A stretch of DNA of 64,000 nucleotides, taken from assembly GCF_003048775.2 (NCBI RefSeq), contig NZ_CP049272.1, positions 248,001 through 312,000 of the forward strand. The letters are read 5' to 3'. The notes beneath the pieces are model-generated. The model saw only the letters and a program-made list of their open reading frames with translations. It was not told the DNA's origin and did not search any database. Positions 18,180 through 28,154 of the stretch are shown here, piece after piece. Made by a program: the position numbers and the translations under genes. Origin of the DNA: Campylobacter concisus. GTDB lineage: Bacteria; Campylobacterota; Campylobacteria; Campylobacterales; Campylobacteraceae. Numbering within the stretch: position 1 is the stretch's first letter; every line of letters begins with the position of its first letter.

Positions 18180-21100
18180 ATGAATGATATAAATATAACC
18201 TACTCTTGCGAAGAGAGTTTAAAAAAGATAAAAGAGTACATGGCTGATGCAAAGAGCGTGACGCTTTATACGTCTAGTTTAAACTATCTCTCTTCATATT
18301 CTGGCAATATAATTGCAGAGATTGTCTCCGATCTTATCTATTGTAAAGGTAAAGATAAAGACATATCAATAATAACTGATTTTTATGTAGACAAAGAGAG
18401 CTTTAAAGATAGCAAACTAAATAGAGTAAGGGAGTTTAAATATAAAGGCATTCCGGTAAAAGTAGTTCATAAAAAAAGTGCTATTGATAAATTCTTTGAA
18501 AATTTAAGAGAAGGGCTTACTCCTTTACAAACAAAAATACATAATCAAGAGATATTGGATTTAGCTCAAGATGAGCATGATAGAGAGTTGCTAAAAGATG
18601 GTAATGAAGTAGAAGATAAACCATCAAGTTTTTATCATATGTTTGAGCTTATTGTTTCTAATTATAATGAGGCTAAAAATATTTTAAGAGATTGTTTAAA
18701 AACTCTAAAAAATGATCTACTAAATGACGCTAAATCATTGATAGCTAGTGAAGGATTAGACGAGGCCAAATTTGAAAGAAGCATAAAAGAGTGTTTTGAT
18801 GAGCTAGATAAAAATTTAAAAGAGCTAAGCTCGGAAAATGGAGAATTTATAATAAAACAAATAGCTCTTTTTATATTAAGTCTAGTTGATATAACCGATC
18901 CAAAGGCCATAATAAAAAAATCAAATCTTGGTTTTGTGGCTTATGAGCTTGGAAAGATGGCGTATGCAATTCATGAATATGATAGCAATAGGGTATTTTA
19001 CGGTGTATCCTTACCAATACTAAGTTTTTTTACATCTAGGTTTGCTTCTATCGTAAATACTTTAAATATAAGTTCAAACTGCAATGTCTTGGTGTTTAAA
19101 AGTGATAAAAATTCTAGATCTGGTTTTTTCTTGGACTTTACTCACTTAAATTTAGACTACCGCCCTTTTAAATATAGCATTAACGAAAAAGAGACTAATT
19201 ATAATACAGATGAAGGATATAGTGTATATGGATATTTAGATGATGTATCTGTATTTGATTACTCCAAAGAGATTTGCTCTTATGACGTGGTAAATAAAAA
19301 TTTAGGCTTTGGCTCGAGTGATGATACTTTATTTAGTAGATTAAAAGATGAGATAAAAAGTACAAATGCAAATTTAAATTTTATCTGTGCTTCAAATTTT
19401 AACTCTATAAAGTTAGCTAATCTAATAGCAGATAAATCCGATAAAAATAATACCTCAGTAAATGATGAGATGAATAGTAAAGACTTCTCAAATTTAAATA
19501 AAAACTACATTATTCTTTCAAACTCTCCTTTTAGATCAAGTGCAGGATTAAGAGAGGAAGTTATTAGTAAAAGTCTTGATCAAACTATAAAAGATGATAT
19601 AAATAGATCAAAAAGTAGCAACCTGGTAAAACAAAAATTTAGTGACATAAAGACTCTAAATCCAGTAAAAGACTATAGCAAATATAGTATAGATATAGAT
19701 CAAAACAATGATAAATCAACTCTTTTACTAAATTTATCTCCATTTGCAAGGATAGAAAAAAGCTATATAGATAATATAGAAGAGAATAAAGAAAAATATA
19801 GTGAAAGCTATACAGAAGAAAATAGTAGCGATGCTTATGATTTTCAATTAAGCAAATTAAAGTACGATGAGCTTTTTGATATAAATGTCTCTCATATAAA
19901 TGCTTATGCAAAGCAACCAAATGATATGGAGAAGATAAAAGAGAGTGAAAAAGAGTATATGGAAAAATCAACTCTAGCATTTAAAGCAGTCTTTGACAGA
20001 GTTAATAAAAATGTTAGTGATAGAATGAATTTCGAAGATGAATGCTACGATAAGATAGAAGCGATAAAAGAATATGAGATATTAGGAGATATAGACTCTG
20101 TAAAAAGTGCCGTAAAAGAGATACTAGATGATCAGCCAACTCCATACTACTCTCTTTTAGAAGTACTTTGCCTTGGCGTGGCTTACTTTATAATGACCAA
20201 AAGCTATTCAGGAGAGTTGTTAAACAAATCTATAAAAAACTCCCGTGAATATATAAAAGTAGGTGATGAAGAGATAAGTACTATAAATGTAAATTCTTTT
20301 GTAAAGTTAGGTGATAGTGATATAAGATTATTCTTTTACAAAGAAAGTGCTAAAAGTAGTGGATTAAGCAAAAATGAGTACCTATGTATAGAAGAGATTA
20401 GTGATTATATGGATGGTGCAGGAAATACTAAGAATGTATATAGCATAAAAGAACTTTTAGAAGAAAATGATAGTAGCGTAAATACAAATATAAAAGATCC
20501 TTTACAAAGTGATCTAATGAAGCTTCTAATAGAGCAAGCCAATGATATAGATGAAAGCTGCAAGAAAGATAAAACTTTGATAAAAGAAGTGATAGCTTCT
20601 AAGGATAAAGACGTCTTAAAAAAAGCCATAGACTTAGAATATAAGGCTTATCATAATGATAGAGATATGGATAAAGAGGTAAGCTCTTTACTTGTAAAAA
20701 CAGCCATTGAAGGATTATTCCCAATAGCAGGCTTTGCAAGTGAAGATGGCATATCTAAAATTTATGAGATGCTTAGCTCTTTTATATTTGAAAGGGATGC
20801 AAAGAAATTAAAAGACGCCTTTTTAGACGAGCTTGGAGTATTAAATTTAATAAAAAAACTATTTAGTGCAAAAAAGACTAAACAAATAGATGAATATTTC
20901 TTGTATATCACAAGATTAAAAACTACAAATATAGTACTTCAAAGATCAAAGCTAAATTTAATTTTGCAAGCTCAAAATACCTATATACTTTATAGAACAA
21001 TAGAACATTTTAAACTAAATATATCTTATAGCGAGATAACGACATATACATTTATGAGATACACGTATAGCTTTAATATAAGAGATGTAGAGCTTATGAA

Positions 21101-21971
21101 AAAAGAAATCAAAGACTATACTAAAACTCTTGGTAAGGACATAGGCATCTCTATGATAACAGGTCTAATAGAACTTTATAAAACCTCGTATGAAAAACTA
21201 GAAGAGAACTATAAAGAGATAATGCATACAAGATACACATATAAATTTAATGAAGCTTACGCACTAAATAATATCTCATATAAACCTATATCTATAAAAG
21301 AAGCTTATGATAAAAATAGTACAAATAGCTATTGCTACTATCCAGTGATGATCTATCAAAACTATATAAGTCTAAATTTAAATAGACTATTTCTAGGAGC
21401 TAATATAAATAGTGGAGGATTAGACTATAACTCATTTATCTACTATGATATAAACAATAAACAAAGCAAACTCTCACATAACCTTGCTTCAAAGCTAGCA
21501 CTAAATAACCTTAGTGCTTATCTATGTTTAGATGAACTAAGAGGAGCTGGCAATGAAGTAGATGCAAACTACTTTAAATATGCAAGAAGTAGATATATTA
21601 ACTCTGATGTAGAGATAAGAGGATTAAATTTAGATGTTAAAGAGGAGAAAGAAATTTATAGTGTCTATAACAAAGATGACAACCAAGATGGATATAGTTT
21701 CTCTTCTGCTATAAAAGCCTACCAAAAAGCTGTAGAGATAATAAACAAATTTAAAAAAGGAATCTTTAACACCAGCGATGAAAACAACCACTCTAATCTC
21801 TCAAGAGATCTAATAAAAGCATTAGATACCATAGGCAACAATAATATTAAAGGTGTGTATGTGGGGTGTAAAGTTGATTTAAAAGATAGAAGTAAAGAGA
21901 ATATTCCCCCTCGTCTAATCGGTCGTCTAGCCACCACCATAGTCATGGAAGATGGTCTTTACATAGGATAA
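18180..21971 (+). CDS. Unrecognised 1263-aa island protein
   Basis: I do not recognise this protein. It starts at ATG 18180, 2 bp after the lipase stop. It has no signal peptide and no obvious membrane helix. The N-terminal 110 residues (SVTLYTSSLNYLSS, ISIITDFYVDKE, GIPVKVVHKK) read like an alternating alpha/beta fold reminiscent of phospholipase D domains, but no HKD motif is present. The centre is highly charged and helical. The last 300 residues are rich in Tyr and Asn and look beta-helical mixed. It is large, acidic/basic-repeat rich and AT-rich. Tight coupling to the lipase suggests a joint role as partner, chaperone or second effector. An 81-bp degenerate copy of its 21147-21227 segment lies at 23403-23483. 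Confidence 0.6.
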   Translation: MNDINITYSCEESLKKIKEYMADAKSVTLYTSSLNYLSSYSGNIIAEIVSDLIYCKGKDKDISIITDFYVDKESFKDSKLNRVREFKYKGIPVKVVHKKSAIDKFFENLREGLTPLQTKIHNQEILDLAQDEHDRELLKDGNEVEDKPSSFYHMFELIVSNYNEAKNILRDCLKTLKNDLLNDAKSLIASEGLDEAKFERSIKECFDELDKNLKELSSENGEFIIKQIALFILSLVDITDPKAIIKKSNLGFVAYELGKMAYAIHEYDSNRVFYGVSLPILSFFTSRFASIVNTLNISSNCNVLVFKSDKNSRSGFFLDFTHLNLDYRPFKYSINEKETNYNTDEGYSVYGYLDDVSVFDYSKEICSYDVVNKNLGFGSSDDTLFSRLKDEIKSTNANLNFICASNFNSIKLANLIADKSDKNNTSVNDEMNSKDFSNLNKNYIILSNSPFRSSAGLREEVISKSLDQTIKDDINRSKSSNLVKQKFSDIKTLNPVKDYSKYSIDIDQNNDKSTLLLNLSPFARIEKSYIDNIEENKEKYSESYTEENSSDAYDFQLSKLKYDELFDINVSHINAYAKQPNDMEKIKESEKEYMEKSTLAFKAVFDRVNKNVSDRMNFEDECYDKIEAIKEYEILGDIDSVKSAVKEILDDQPTPYYSLLEVLCLGVAYFIMTKSYSGELLNKSIKNSREYIKVGDEEISTINVNSFVKLGDSDIRLFFYKESAKSSGLSKNEYLCIEEISDYMDGAGNTKNVYSIKELLEENDSSVNTNIKDPLQSDLMKLLIEQANDIDESCKKDKTLIKEVIASKDKDVLKKAIDLEYKAYHNDRDMDKEVSSLLVKTAIEGLFPIAGFASEDGISKIYEMLSSFIFERDAKKLKDAFLDELGVLNLIKKLFSAKKTKQIDEYFLYITRLKTTNIVLQRSKLNLILQAQNTYILYRTIEHFKLNISYSEITTYTFMRYTYSFNIRDVELMKKEIKDYTKTLGKDIGISMITGLIELYKTSYEKLEENYKEIMHTRYTYKFNEAYALNNISYKPISIKEAYDKNSTNSYCYYPVMIYQNYISLNLNRLFLGANINSGGLDYNSFIYYDINNKQSKLSHNLASKLALNNLSAYLCLDELRGAGNEVDANYFKYARSRYINSDVEIRGLNLDVKEEKEIYSVYNKDDNQDGYSFSSAIKAYQKAVEIINKFKKGIFNTSDENNHSNLSRDLIKALDTIGNNNIKGVYVGCKVDLKDRSKENIPPRLIGRLATTIVMEDGLYIG
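21147..21227 (+). repeat. 81-bp segment duplicated at 23403-23483 (parent copy)
   Basis: This in-gene segment of the 1263-residue protein matches the segment at 23403-23483 with five mismatches in 81 and no gap. It encodes GLIELYKTSYEKLEENYKE near residues 998-1016. Confidence 0.85.
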
Positions 21972-21974
21972 AAG

Positions 21975-23333
21975 ATGAAAAAGATTATATTTACAGCTTT
22001 AGCTATCTTAGTAATAGCCATATCACTAATAGCAATAAATAAAAGAATGAATAAAGGAAATTTAATGGATAACAATAATACATATATGGTAATAGCTCCA
22101 AATGGAATGGAAATACCATTTGATAAAAATACAAATTTATCAGTCTCACCTCTTGATTATGGGAGTGAGACTATAGGTGTAAAAGAGCACTCCCAAATGC
22201 TTCTTCAAGCTCGCTCCATCCTAGACTCATCTCCATATAAAAACTATAAACCACTATACTATAACCCTAAACCAAATTCTTTAGGTCAAACAGACTATCT
22301 ATCATTTAAGCCATGGCTAGATATTAGCTATAAACCAAGCTCAACTAAACTATCTCCTTGGACTAAATCAGAAAAAGCTTACTATGAAAGCTTAAAAGAT
22401 AAAAGAGATAGATATATCTATCTAGTAAAAAGAAGTAATCTAAAATGTACTATGATAGATATTCCTGAAGATGCAATAGCTAGAGTAGATAGCAAAGGCA
22501 AACTAACTAAACCAGAATATGCTGAAATTTATGATGAAGTAAATGCTAATAAAGGTACATTAAAATCAATGCTCTTTTCTGCAGAGTGGGGAATATGTGC
22601 TGGCATACTTGGAAATCCTATGGGATTTTCACATGGAAATGAAGCAGGCTTTAAAGCAAGAGATTATCAAAGAATTTTCTTAGCAGCTCAGCTAGGAGTA
22701 GTAAAGGCTTTAGATTTTTTAGGTGATCTATTTGAATATCAAACTTACAATATAGGTCTAAACAAAAATTTACAAATGGCAGAAGAGTTTAGAAAACTAT
22801 TTACTAATCCTCCACTAGATGAATATGGCATGATGCCTTATCTTGATGAGATAGTGGGAAGCTATTTCGTGATGGATTTTAATAGGGACGGAGTAGTATT
22901 TGATCCAGAAGGAACAACACATAAATTTTTAAGAGAACTTGTAGAAGATAAAGGTGAGCTATTAGATCCTAGAGACTTTGACGCTAATAAAACAACGAGG
23001 GAGGAATTTATGTCATATCTCAAAAAGGAAATGCCACATTTTACAACTAGATTTGATAAAAAAGGCTTTCCAAATAAGATGACACAAAGAGACATAGACT
23101 TATACATCGACTCCACCCTTCTAGAAGCTAAAATAATGTCTCTAACTCCACCAGAAGGATATCCAAATGCACCATACTACAACACACCAGAAGAGCTAAT
23201 AAGACTATATGAGGCTGGTAAATTAGATAAAAAGCTAAATCCACTAACACCAGTAATGTATAGAGAAAGTTTTCCTGAAGATCTTAGGCAAAAGATACTA
23301 AGTTATGCCAAAGAGCATAATATAAAGGATTAA
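21975..23333 (+). CDS. Membrane-anchored 452-aa island protein of unknown function
   Basis: Starts at ATG 21975, 3 bp after the preceding gene, behind GGATAAAAG. A single N-terminal helix (about 5-22) after two lysines should anchor it in the cytoplasmic membrane with the rest outside. The ectodomain has a MVIAPNGMEIPF strand, aromatic-rich stretches (residues about 95-140), a compact region around WGICAGILGNPMGFSHGNEAGF (about 205-227; two cysteines in the wider domain), and a Pro/Tyr-rich tail. I recognise no family. It could protect against, or help export, the preceding proteins. It ends the island operon. Confidence 0.6.
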   Translation: MKKIIFTALAILVIAISLIAINKRMNKGNLMDNNNTYMVIAPNGMEIPFDKNTNLSVSPLDYGSETIGVKEHSQMLLQARSILDSSPYKNYKPLYYNPKPNSLGQTDYLSFKPWLDISYKPSSTKLSPWTKSEKAYYESLKDKRDRYIYLVKRSNLKCTMIDIPEDAIARVDSKGKLTKPEYAEIYDEVNANKGTLKSMLFSAEWGICAGILGNPMGFSHGNEAGFKARDYQRIFLAAQLGVVKALDFLGDLFEYQTYNIGLNKNLQMAEEFRKLFTNPPLDEYGMMPYLDEIVGSYFVMDFNRDGVVFDPEGTTHKFLRELVEDKGELLDPRDFDANKTTREEFMSYLKKEMPHFTTRFDKKGFPNKMTQRDIDLYIDSTLLEAKIMSLTPPEGYPNAPYYNTPEELIRLYEAGKLDKKLNPLTPVMYRESFPEDLRQKILSYAKEHNIKD

Positions 23334-23352
23334 ATAATAAATTTAATATCTA

Positions 23353-23370
23353 TGGCTCCAAACGGAGCCA
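23353..23370 (+). terminator. Hairpin after the island operon
   Basis: TGGCTCC (23353-23359) and GGAGCCA (23364-23370) form a perfect 7-bp GC-rich stem with an AAAC loop, 20 bp after the 452-residue gene stop. No proper U-tract follows, so termination efficiency is uncertain. Confidence 0.55.
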
Positions 23371-23402
23371 AATATAAATATATTAAGCCACTACAATCAA
23401 AG

Positions 23403-23483
23403 ATCTCTACGATAACCGGCCTAATAGAACTTTATAAAACCTCATATGAAAAACTAGAAGAAAACTATAAAGAGATAATGCAT
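23403..23483 (+). pseudogene. Remnant of a second copy of the 1263-aa gene
   Basis: 76 of 81 bases match 21147-21227, and the frame is preserved as STITGLIELYKTSYEKLEE. The sequence on both sides is unrelated to the parent gene, and no usable gene surrounds it. It shows that the island once held a tandem copy, or gained one by recombination, that has since been mostly deleted. The rest of the 406-bp gap 23334-23739 holds the hairpin above, AT-rich non-coding sequence and the nifS promoter. Confidence 0.8.
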
Positions 23484-23673
23484 GTAGGCAATATGTTTGT
23501 CGCACTATTAACTTAAAAAAATAAATTAATTTTAGGAGATAATTGGACTTTTTTATAAGAAAAATCGCGAATAGCGATCTATACAAATTTTGATAAAGAA
23601 TTTCAATATATTTTAATATCAAAATGAGCTAAATTTTGAAAAAATTAAAGCATATTTTTAAACTTGCTTTTAA

Positions 23674-24930
<1,257 letters not shown>

Positions 24931-24948
24931 AATTTAAAGGAAAATAAC

Positions 24949-25941
24949 ATGGCAAAGAATAATTTGATCGGAGGCTCTATCTGGGATGAGTATTCTAAGG
25001 TAGTGCAAGATAGGATGAATAATCCTAAATTTATGGGAGAGATAACCGAAGAAGATGCTAAAAAGGCAAACGCAAAGCTTATTGTGGCTGACTTTGGTGC
25101 AGAAAGTTGCGGTGATGCGGTTAGGCTATACTGGCTTGTTGATGAAAAGACAGACAAAATAATAGATGCTAAATTTAAAAGCTTTGGCTGTGGTACAGCG
25201 ATAGCTAGCTCTGATACGATGGCTGAGCTTTGTATCGGCAAAACAGTTGATGAAGCAGTCAAGATCACAAACCTTGATGTCGAAAAGGCTATGCGTGACA
25301 ATCCAGAAACGCCAGCAGTTCCACCCCAAAAGATGCACTGCTCAGTTATGGCGTATGATGTTATAAAAGCAGCAGCTGCAAGCTATAAAGGCATAGATCC
25401 AGAGCATTTTGAAGATGAGATCATCGTTTGCGAGTGCGCTAGGGTAAGCCTTGGTACGATTAAAGAAGTGATAAGACTAAATGACCTTCACACAGTTGAG
25501 GAAATCACGCAATATACCAAAGCTGGTGCATTTTGCAAGTCTTGCGTAAAGCCTGGTGGCCATGAAAAAAGAGAATATTATTTGGTGGATATTTTACGTG
25601 ATACTAGGGCTGAAATGGAGCGTGAGAAGATTGAAGCTCAGGCAAATGCTCAAGCAAATCACTCTTTAGGCGACATTAGCTTTGAAAATATGACGATGGT
25701 AGGGCAGTTAAAAGCAGTCGAGTCTGTCATAGATAAAGAAATTCGCCCAATGCTCGAGATGGATGGTGGAAATTTAGAAATTTTAGATATCAGAAATGAT
25801 AACGGAGAAAATACTGATATTTACATCCGCTATCTTGGTGCTTGCTCGGGCTGTGCGAGCGGCTCAACTGGCACTCTTTACGCGATTGAAAATGTCTTAC
25901 AAGAGAGCTTAAGCCCAAAAATTAGGGTAATGCCTATTTGA
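24949..25941 (+). CDS. nifU: Fe-S cluster scaffold NifU (three-domain)
   Basis: A full-length NifU of 330 residues on which clusters are built before transfer to apoproteins. Domains in order: IscU-like N-terminal scaffold (about 5-130, FGCGTAIASSD and MHCSVMA with assembly cysteines); central [2Fe-2S] BFD-like domain (about 155-205, CECARVS and FCKSCVKPGGH); C-terminal NifU/Nfu domain (about 250-330, MDGGNLEI and the CSGC pair). It is translated directly after nifS and both end at a strong terminator. Confidence 0.95.
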   Translation: MAKNNLIGGSIWDEYSKVVQDRMNNPKFMGEITEEDAKKANAKLIVADFGAESCGDAVRLYWLVDEKTDKIIDAKFKSFGCGTAIASSDTMAELCIGKTVDEAVKITNLDVEKAMRDNPETPAVPPQKMHCSVMAYDVIKAAAASYKGIDPEHFEDEIIVCECARVSLGTIKEVIRLNDLHTVEEITQYTKAGAFCKSCVKPGGHEKREYYLVDILRDTRAEMEREKIEAQANAQANHSLGDISFENMTMVGQLKAVESVIDKEIRPMLEMDGGNLEILDIRNDNGENTDIYIRYLGACSGCASGSTGTLYAIENVLQESLSPKIRVMPI

Positions 25942-25949
25942 TTTTATTA

Positions 25950-25973
25950 ACTAGCCCTTGTGGGCTAGTTTTT
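25950..25973. terminator. Terminator between nifU and miaA
   Basis: ACTAGCCC (25950-25957) and GGGCTAGT (25962-25969) pair perfectly around TTGT, followed on the plus strand by TTTTTA. The miaA stop codon, read from the other strand, lies in this T-run, so the element probably serves both convergent operons. Confidence 0.85.
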
Positions 25974-26847
25974 ATTCTCTTAAAAATTTTAAAATTTCAC
26001 TTCTAATTTGATTCAAATCACCCACAAATTTTTTTTCAAACTGCGAGCGATTAAAGGTTCGCTGACGTTTTGCTAACTGAGCCGTGTGTGTAGCTATGAG
26101 CTCTTCAAGCTCGTTTTGAGAAATTTCTTTATCTAAAAATTGCTTACACTCTTTTAAACCTATTGATTTTAGTGGTTTTGGCTCACTTTTGTATTTATTA
26201 AACAAAAATTTCGCCTCATCTATGAGCCCAGCTTCAAGCATGCCTTTTGTTCTCTTTTTGATACGTTCTCTAAGCTCATCTTTATCCCATAAAATTTCAA
26301 ATATCGCTAGTTCTTTTATGATGCTCTCTTTAGTATTTTCTCTTAGCCAAATGCTTGGAATTTGGCTACTAAATTTATAAATTTGATACCACTTTTCGAG
26401 GCGATAAGAGTCGTTTTGGCTAAATTTACTTGCAAACTCAGGATCGATTTTTATAGCTAGTTTATAAATTTCTTCATTGCTTAAATTTAGCTCACATTTT
26501 GGCACATCTGGTGCAAGTCCGCTAAGCATTGATTTTAGATAAAAGCCACTACCTCCTGTAATGATGAGCGGGCAGTCTTGTAAGTGCGCAAATTCCTTTG
26601 CGTTTTTATAAATTTCAAAAAATGCCCCAACGCTAAATTCTTCATCAGGATAAATTTCATTTACACCAAAGTGCTTTATGGTTTCAAGCTGCTCTTTATT
26701 TGGCTTTGCGCTGGCGATATCTATCTCTTTATAAAGTGCAAGCGAATCAAGGCTTAAGATGACGCCATTAAGCTCCTTTGCAAGCTCAAATGCAAGATCG
26801 CTTTTGCCACTTGCCGTGGTGCCAATTATTGCAAATTCTTTAAACAA
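25972..26847 (-). CDS. miaA: tRNA dimethylallyltransferase
   Basis: Transfers a dimethylallyl group to adenosine 37 of tRNAs that read UNN codons. The 291-residue protein starts with the P-loop GTTASGKSDLA (residues 9-19), followed by the DSLALYKEIDIASAKP region that binds substrate. Further on are GGSGFYLKSML and the KRQRTFNRSQF basic segment near the C-terminus. It is 2 bp downstream of the FAD oxidoreductase gene. Length and motifs are normal for epsilonproteobacteria. Confidence 0.95.
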   Translation of the reverse strand: MFKEFAIIGTTASGKSDLAFELAKELNGVILSLDSLALYKEIDIASAKPNKEQLETIKHFGVNEIYPDEEFSVGAFFEIYKNAKEFAHLQDCPLIITGGSGFYLKSMLSGLAPDVPKCELNLSNEEIYKLAIKIDPEFASKFSQNDSYRLEKWYQIYKFSSQIPSIWLRENTKESIIKELAIFEILWDKDELRERIKKRTKGMLEAGLIDEAKFLFNKYKSEPKPLKSIGLKECKQFLDKEISQNELEELIATHTAQLAKRQRTFNRSQFEKKFVGDLNQIRSEILKFLRE

Positions 26848-26849
26848 AT

Positions 26850-28064
26850 CTAGCCCTCATAAAACGAGCTAAAGAGTAAAATTTCATCATTTTCCTCGTT
26901 ATTTTTGCCATCTTTTATAAGATCAGCCAAAACACCGGCAAAATACGGAGCGAAGCTAAGTTCATTTAATCCATAGGCTTGGTTATAGATCAAGTTACTA
27001 TATATGTTATCGCGTCCAAGAGCTGGCTTATCGTTTGAGCTAAGAAGCACGTAGTTTGCCCTAAAACTAGGCTCTTTTAGCTCGCTTATACCAAGATGTA
27101 TCTTTAGCTCATTTAAAAATGCATTAATCTTTTCAGTTTTAACAAGCGTATCGATAGCGCCGACTTGTAAATTTGTAATAATCGTAACGCCATTTTTAGT
27201 TGGATAAATTTTGGCAAATAGATCATTTAAAATGATTGGTTTTTTAGGGATTTGCCCTTCATTCAGACTAAGATCAATGGTGTAAAATTTAGCCAAAATC
27301 GCATTTAAGCTCGTACCTAGCTTATTTGAAAGCTCTAAATTTTTTGAAGCGATCACAAAGCTATCAGCCTCATATTCGCCGTTATTACCAATAGCTTTTT
27401 GCACTATTTGCCCTTGCGTTTTTAGCTCATAAATTTCATCATTTATAAATTTTACACCAAGAGAATTTAGCTCATTTATCAAAGCTTTTTTGAGCTCATT
27501 TGTGTCAATACTTGCGTTTTTGGCTAAATTTATAGCACCTTTTATGTTTTTATTTATTAGCCCAAAATTTGCAAGCTCTTTATCTACGCTTAAAATTTCT
27601 TGCTCGCTATGGGCAACTTTTATCTCATCAAGCCTTTTTTTAAAGCTTTCATTATCGCTAAAAAGTAGATAAACACCGCTCTCATCGAAATTTATCTGCG
27701 GATATTTGTTGTTTAAATCTCTTAAAATTTCAAAGTTTTTCTTACCAAATTTTGAAAACAAAATTTGCATCTTTTTGTCGTGAGCTTTGGTTGATTTAAG
27801 TGTAAAATTTGTCATCCAAGCTCTAAAATTTTCATTTAAGCAAATACTTATATCAAGCTCGCTTTTTTTGCTAACTAGCCCCATAAATGAGCTAGATATC
27901 GCTCCATCTTTTGCAAGAGCGTGTGTGCCAAAAGGCGTTAAAATTCCATTTGTAAAATCATCTTTTTGGTTGCTAATAATTAAAATTTCTTCACCCTTTT
28001 TAGCTAATTCGTAAGCCGTAAATAACGCACTAAAACTATCTCCAATAATCGCTACTTTGCCCAT
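26850..28064 (-). CDS. FAD-dependent oxidoreductase (DAO family)
   Basis: A 404-residue flavoprotein of the D-amino-acid-oxidase/glycine-oxidase type fold. The N-terminal dinucleotide-binding strand (KVAIIGDSFSALFTAYELA) has GxSxSA in place of the usual GxGxxG, and the C-terminal FAD site LGRDNIYSNLIYNQAYG is present. I start at ATG 28064 behind AAAGGG; the upstream extension to 28139 is non-coding. The substrate cannot be predicted. It is co-transcribed with miaA and divergent from the ubiA-like gene. Confidence 0.78.
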   Translation of the reverse strand: MGKVAIIGDSFSALFTAYELAKKGEEILIISNQKDDFTNGILTPFGTHALAKDGAISSSFMGLVSKKSELDISICLNENFRAWMTNFTLKSTKAHDKKMQILFSKFGKKNFEILRDLNNKYPQINFDESGVYLLFSDNESFKKRLDEIKVAHSEQEILSVDKELANFGLINKNIKGAINLAKNASIDTNELKKALINELNSLGVKFINDEIYELKTQGQIVQKAIGNNGEYEADSFVIASKNLELSNKLGTSLNAILAKFYTIDLSLNEGQIPKKPIILNDLFAKIYPTKNGVTIITNLQVGAIDTLVKTEKINAFLNELKIHLGISELKEPSFRANYVLLSSNDKPALGRDNIYSNLIYNQAYGLNELSFAPYFAGVLADLIKDGKNNEENDEILLFSSFYEG

Positions 28065-28154
28065 AATAACCCTTTGTTTTAAATTAATCTTGTAATGATA
28101 ATATAAATTCAAATTTAAAGCAAAATGGTGTAAAATCAACCATTTTTAAAGAAA

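Noticed and set aside
18460-18520. HKK-SAID segment in the 1263-aa protein as a phospholipase D HKD motif
   Set aside because: The spacing is HxKx3D rather than HxKx4D and the following Gly/Ser pattern is absent.
23407-23622. 71-residue open frame on the minus strand
   Set aside because: It lies opposite the gene remnant and AT-rich spacer, has no ribosome binding site and no family resemblance.
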